Assembly: GCA_947038135.1 (NCBI GenBank)
Contig: CAMQVM010000076.1
Coordinates: forward strand, 1 to 7,117
Reading direction: 5' to 3'
DNA length: 7,117 nt
DNA from: an uncultured Rikenellaceae bacterium
GTDB lineage: Bacteria; Bacteroidota; Bacteroidia; Bacteroidales; Rikenellaceae
Position numbers and translations under genes: made by a program. Positions 5,753-7,117 of the stretch are shown one piece after another. The notes under the pieces were generated by a model. That model was not told where the DNA came from. It saw only the letters and a program-made list of their open reading frames with translations, and ran no database searches. Numbering within the stretch: the stretch's first letter is position 1; each line of letters starts with the position of its first letter.

Positions 5753-6565
5753 TTATTTATTGCTGTATGTAATAAGTAAGAAGTTATTTATCTTTTCAGC
5801 ACCATTTATTAAATCATGGGTTTTTACGCTTTCAAGATATCCTTGGCTGTTAAATTTATACACATATCTGCATTCCGAAGTCGATTCACCATCCATCGTC
5901 TTAGAGACATTCTTACTTGTCGATAGAGTATTTATACTGTTATTTCCCATCATACGCATCAGAACAAGTATCTTTTCATATCCATATGCATCCAAGTCAG
6001 TTATAATAGGAGATAAATCTAAATTTGTATTATTCAAATTATTTGAATATGTCAGACTATCAATATCCTTGCCGTTCGTTATGTCTGCAAGATTGCCATC
6101 TCTCCACGTTAGAGAATAACCACTTTTATTTATTAGTGATGAATTGCTGTCATATTCTGCTGTATAACTGTGGTCGCCATAAATATTTGTTCCATGTCCT
6201 GATACTGCTATTCCATTTTTTAATGTATGGTTATATAGTGATGTATTAGTTTCCCCATCAGGGCTTGTTTCTGTATACTTTACCTCTATTTTGTCTTTTG
6301 AATATGCAATCTCAGTTTGGGAAATTTGCTTTGATGAGGTCGGGGAATCTACTACTTTTACTATCATTTTTATTAGTCGATCGCTTTCATCATAATGGAA
6401 TATAGTTTTTTCAGTCTCTTCGCCATCATCATATATGTGTGATACTTCTATGATGTCGATCAGCTTCTTGGGTATTATTTCAGGTGCTGTCTCTTTAGAT
6501 TCACATGATGTGATTCCGTTAACTAAAAAACTGAATGCTAGTAAATTGAATAGTTGTTTTTTCAT
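5753..6565 (-). CDS. DUF4595-like lipoprotein of unknown function
   Basis: The 270-residue protein begins with a lipoprotein signal peptide: MKKQ, a hydrophobic stretch (5-17), and a lipobox ITSC with the lipidated cysteine at C21. The next residues (ESKE) are acidic and lysine-containing, somewhat like surface-export signals of Bacteroidota lipoproteins, so surface display is possible. The mature part is built from short beta hairpins with recurring patterns: FHYDESDRLIKM (56-67), AEYDSNSSLINKSG (136-149), SLTWRDGNLADI (151-162) and YKFNSQGYLES (236-246). The 'tyr-asp ... gly/leu' repeats followed by a TWxxGNL motif resemble DUF4595, a family predicted to form a porin-like or beta-rich fold; I recognise this by memory only. 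Function is unknown. It has its own strong promoter (6698-6728) and no operon partners. An RHS/YD-type repeat protein is the alternative reading of the repeats, but it is too short for that. Confidence 0.82.
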   Translation of the reverse strand: MKKQLFNLLAFSFLVNGITSCESKETAPEIIPKKLIDIIEVSHIYDDGEETEKTIFHYDESDRLIKMIVKVVDSPTSSKQISQTEIAYSKDKIEVKYTETSPDGETNTSLYNHTLKNGIAVSGHGTNIYGDHSYTAEYDSNSSLINKSGYSLTWRDGNLADITNGKDIDSLTYSNNLNNTNLDLSPIITDLDAYGYEKILVLMRMMGNNSINTLSTSKNVSKTMDGESTSECRYVYKFNSQGYLESVKTHDLINGAEKINNFLLITYSNK

Positions 6566-6697
6566 CTCATTAAAATATTAATGATTTATAATTATGTTAA
6601 TTTATTTTCTAGTATCTGTTACAGGAGCAGCAAAATTGAATTTTACACATTCTTAACTTATCCCATAATACATCCTAGTAAGTGATGGATACAAGTA

Positions 6698-6728
6698 CAA
6701 AGTTAGTGAATTAATTCTGAGTAACAAA
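6698..6728 (-). promoter_or_regulatory. Consensus Bacteroidota promoter of the lipoprotein gene
   Basis: On the minus strand the sequence reads TTTG (6728-6725), 19 bases, then TAACTTTG (6705-6698), an exact match to TTTG-N19-TAnnTTTG. Transcription should start near 6690 and give a leader of about 125 bases before the ATG at 6565. This is one of the two best promoters in the window. Confidence 0.85.
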
Positions 6729-6865
6729 TCATTTTTCGCATTGATAAATAGTTATGATATACTTACCCAACTTTTCGAACTAATAGAAGTACACAATACA
6801 CCACCATATATGCCATTGTAGTAGCATATAAAGAGACTATTGCAGGTAAATTCATGCACTAACTA

Positions 6866-6896
6866 TTTGATATTAATAATAATATTATTATCTTTG
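6866..6896 (+). promoter_or_regulatory. Consensus Bacteroidota promoter of the 7001 gene
   Basis: TTTG (6866-6869), 19 bases, then TATCTTTG (6889-6896) matches TTTG-N19-TAnnTTTG exactly. The start should be near 6903, leaving a leader of about 98 bases. The spacer coincides with an imperfect palindrome (6869-6892, GATA at one end and TATC at the other), a possible operator, though A+T richness makes chance symmetry likely. Confidence 0.85.
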
Positions 6897-7000
6897 AATA
6901 TTAAATAACGATTAAAGAGATAAAAAAAGTGATTTTGTCGTAATATAATATATGACAATAAGTTTATAAAGGGGTAAATGGTCTATTACAAAATAAAATT

Positions 7001-7117
7001 ATGAGAAAATTAATGTGTCCTAAGTGCCAAATTCCGAACTTCTATCTCAAAGATGATAGCGGAGATATTCTACCTGTATACATCGCCTCTGATGGTAATA
7101 TCATCCCCAAACGTGAT
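7001..7117 (+). CDS. Small CPxC-motif protein, partial (3' end outside window)
   Basis: Only the first 39 residues are present and the frame is still open at the end of the window. The N-terminus MRKLMCPKCQIPNFYLKDD has a CPKC knuckle (C6, C9), typical of one half of a zinc ribbon; the second cysteine pair would be expected further on. The following part (DILPVYIASDGNIIPKRD, 22-39) looks like short beta strands with a polar turn. It resembles small conserved hypothetical proteins of Bacteroidales, but I cannot name a family. The ATG at 7001 follows an A-rich leader (ACAAAATAAAATT) and is 104 bases after a consensus promoter, which supports it as a real gene; the ATG at codon 5 would leave too little before the cysteines. 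Confidence 0.75.
   Translation, partial: MRKLMCPKCQIPNFYLKDDSGDILPVYIASDGNIIPKRD

Larger units (their letters stand above)
6566..7000. other. Divergent intergenic region with outward promoters
   Basis: These 435 bases lie between the starts of the leftward lipoprotein gene and the rightward small protein gene. Each gene has its own consensus promoter (6698-6728 minus, 6866-6896 plus), leaving leaders of about 125 and 98 bases. A small inverted repeat, TATATGC (6807-6813) with GCATATA (6824-6830), lies between them. No gene is seen. Confidence 0.6.

Noticed and set aside
5760..6249. Plus-strand frames of 119 and 74 codons opposite the lipoprotein gene
   Set aside because: They are shadows of the lipoprotein gene, which has a signal peptide, lipobox and its own promoter on the minus strand.

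Overview
The window looks like chromosomal DNA of a low-GC member of the Bacteroidota, most likely order Bacteroidales. Four things point there. The A+T-rich spacers contain promoters of the TTTG-N19-TAnnTTTG type. Shine-Dalgarno sequences are essentially absent, with A-rich leaders instead. The exbB / small membrane protein / exbD / exbD order is typical of the phylum. A lipoprotein of DUF4595 type is present, a family mostly known from Bacteroides relatives. The species cannot be named from the sequence alone.

Layout, left to right. Positions 1-115 carry two tandem inverted repeats lying 3' of a leftward gene. Positions 116-1282 (minus) encode a complete single-function proline dehydrogenase. 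Positions 1456-2235 (plus) encode a TatD-family metal-dependent hydrolase, divergent from the first gene. A 553-base A+T-rich gap follows, with a perfect 17-bp-arm palindrome (2328-2364) and the promoter of the next operon. Positions 2789-5065 hold four co-directional genes: an ExbB/TolQ/MotA-family proton channel with a signal peptide, a 137-residue four-helix membrane protein of unknown function, and two different ExbD/TolR-family proteins. A strong intrinsic terminator ends this operon at 5114-5146. About 600 bases without a convincing gene (5147-5752) contain a chain of inverted repeats and one isolated promoter-like box. Positions 5753-6565 (minus) encode a DUF4595-like lipoprotein. A 435-base divergent spacer holds two very good Bacteroidota promoters facing outwards. 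A gene for a small CPxC zinc-binding-type protein starts at 7001 and runs off the window.

The functional core is the four-gene operon. The ExbB-type subunit with two ExbD-type subunits should form an inner-membrane motor that uses the proton-motive force to act on a periplasmic or outer-membrane partner. No TonB is encoded here, so the energised partner lies elsewhere or is the unknown small membrane protein. Proline dehydrogenase, TatD and the lipoprotein appear to be independent transcription units. I see no CRISPR array, intact insertion sequence, phage gene, tRNA or rRNA. Most of the window is ordinary core genome. The least explained parts are the small membrane protein inside the operon and the hairpin-rich spacer at 5335-5730.
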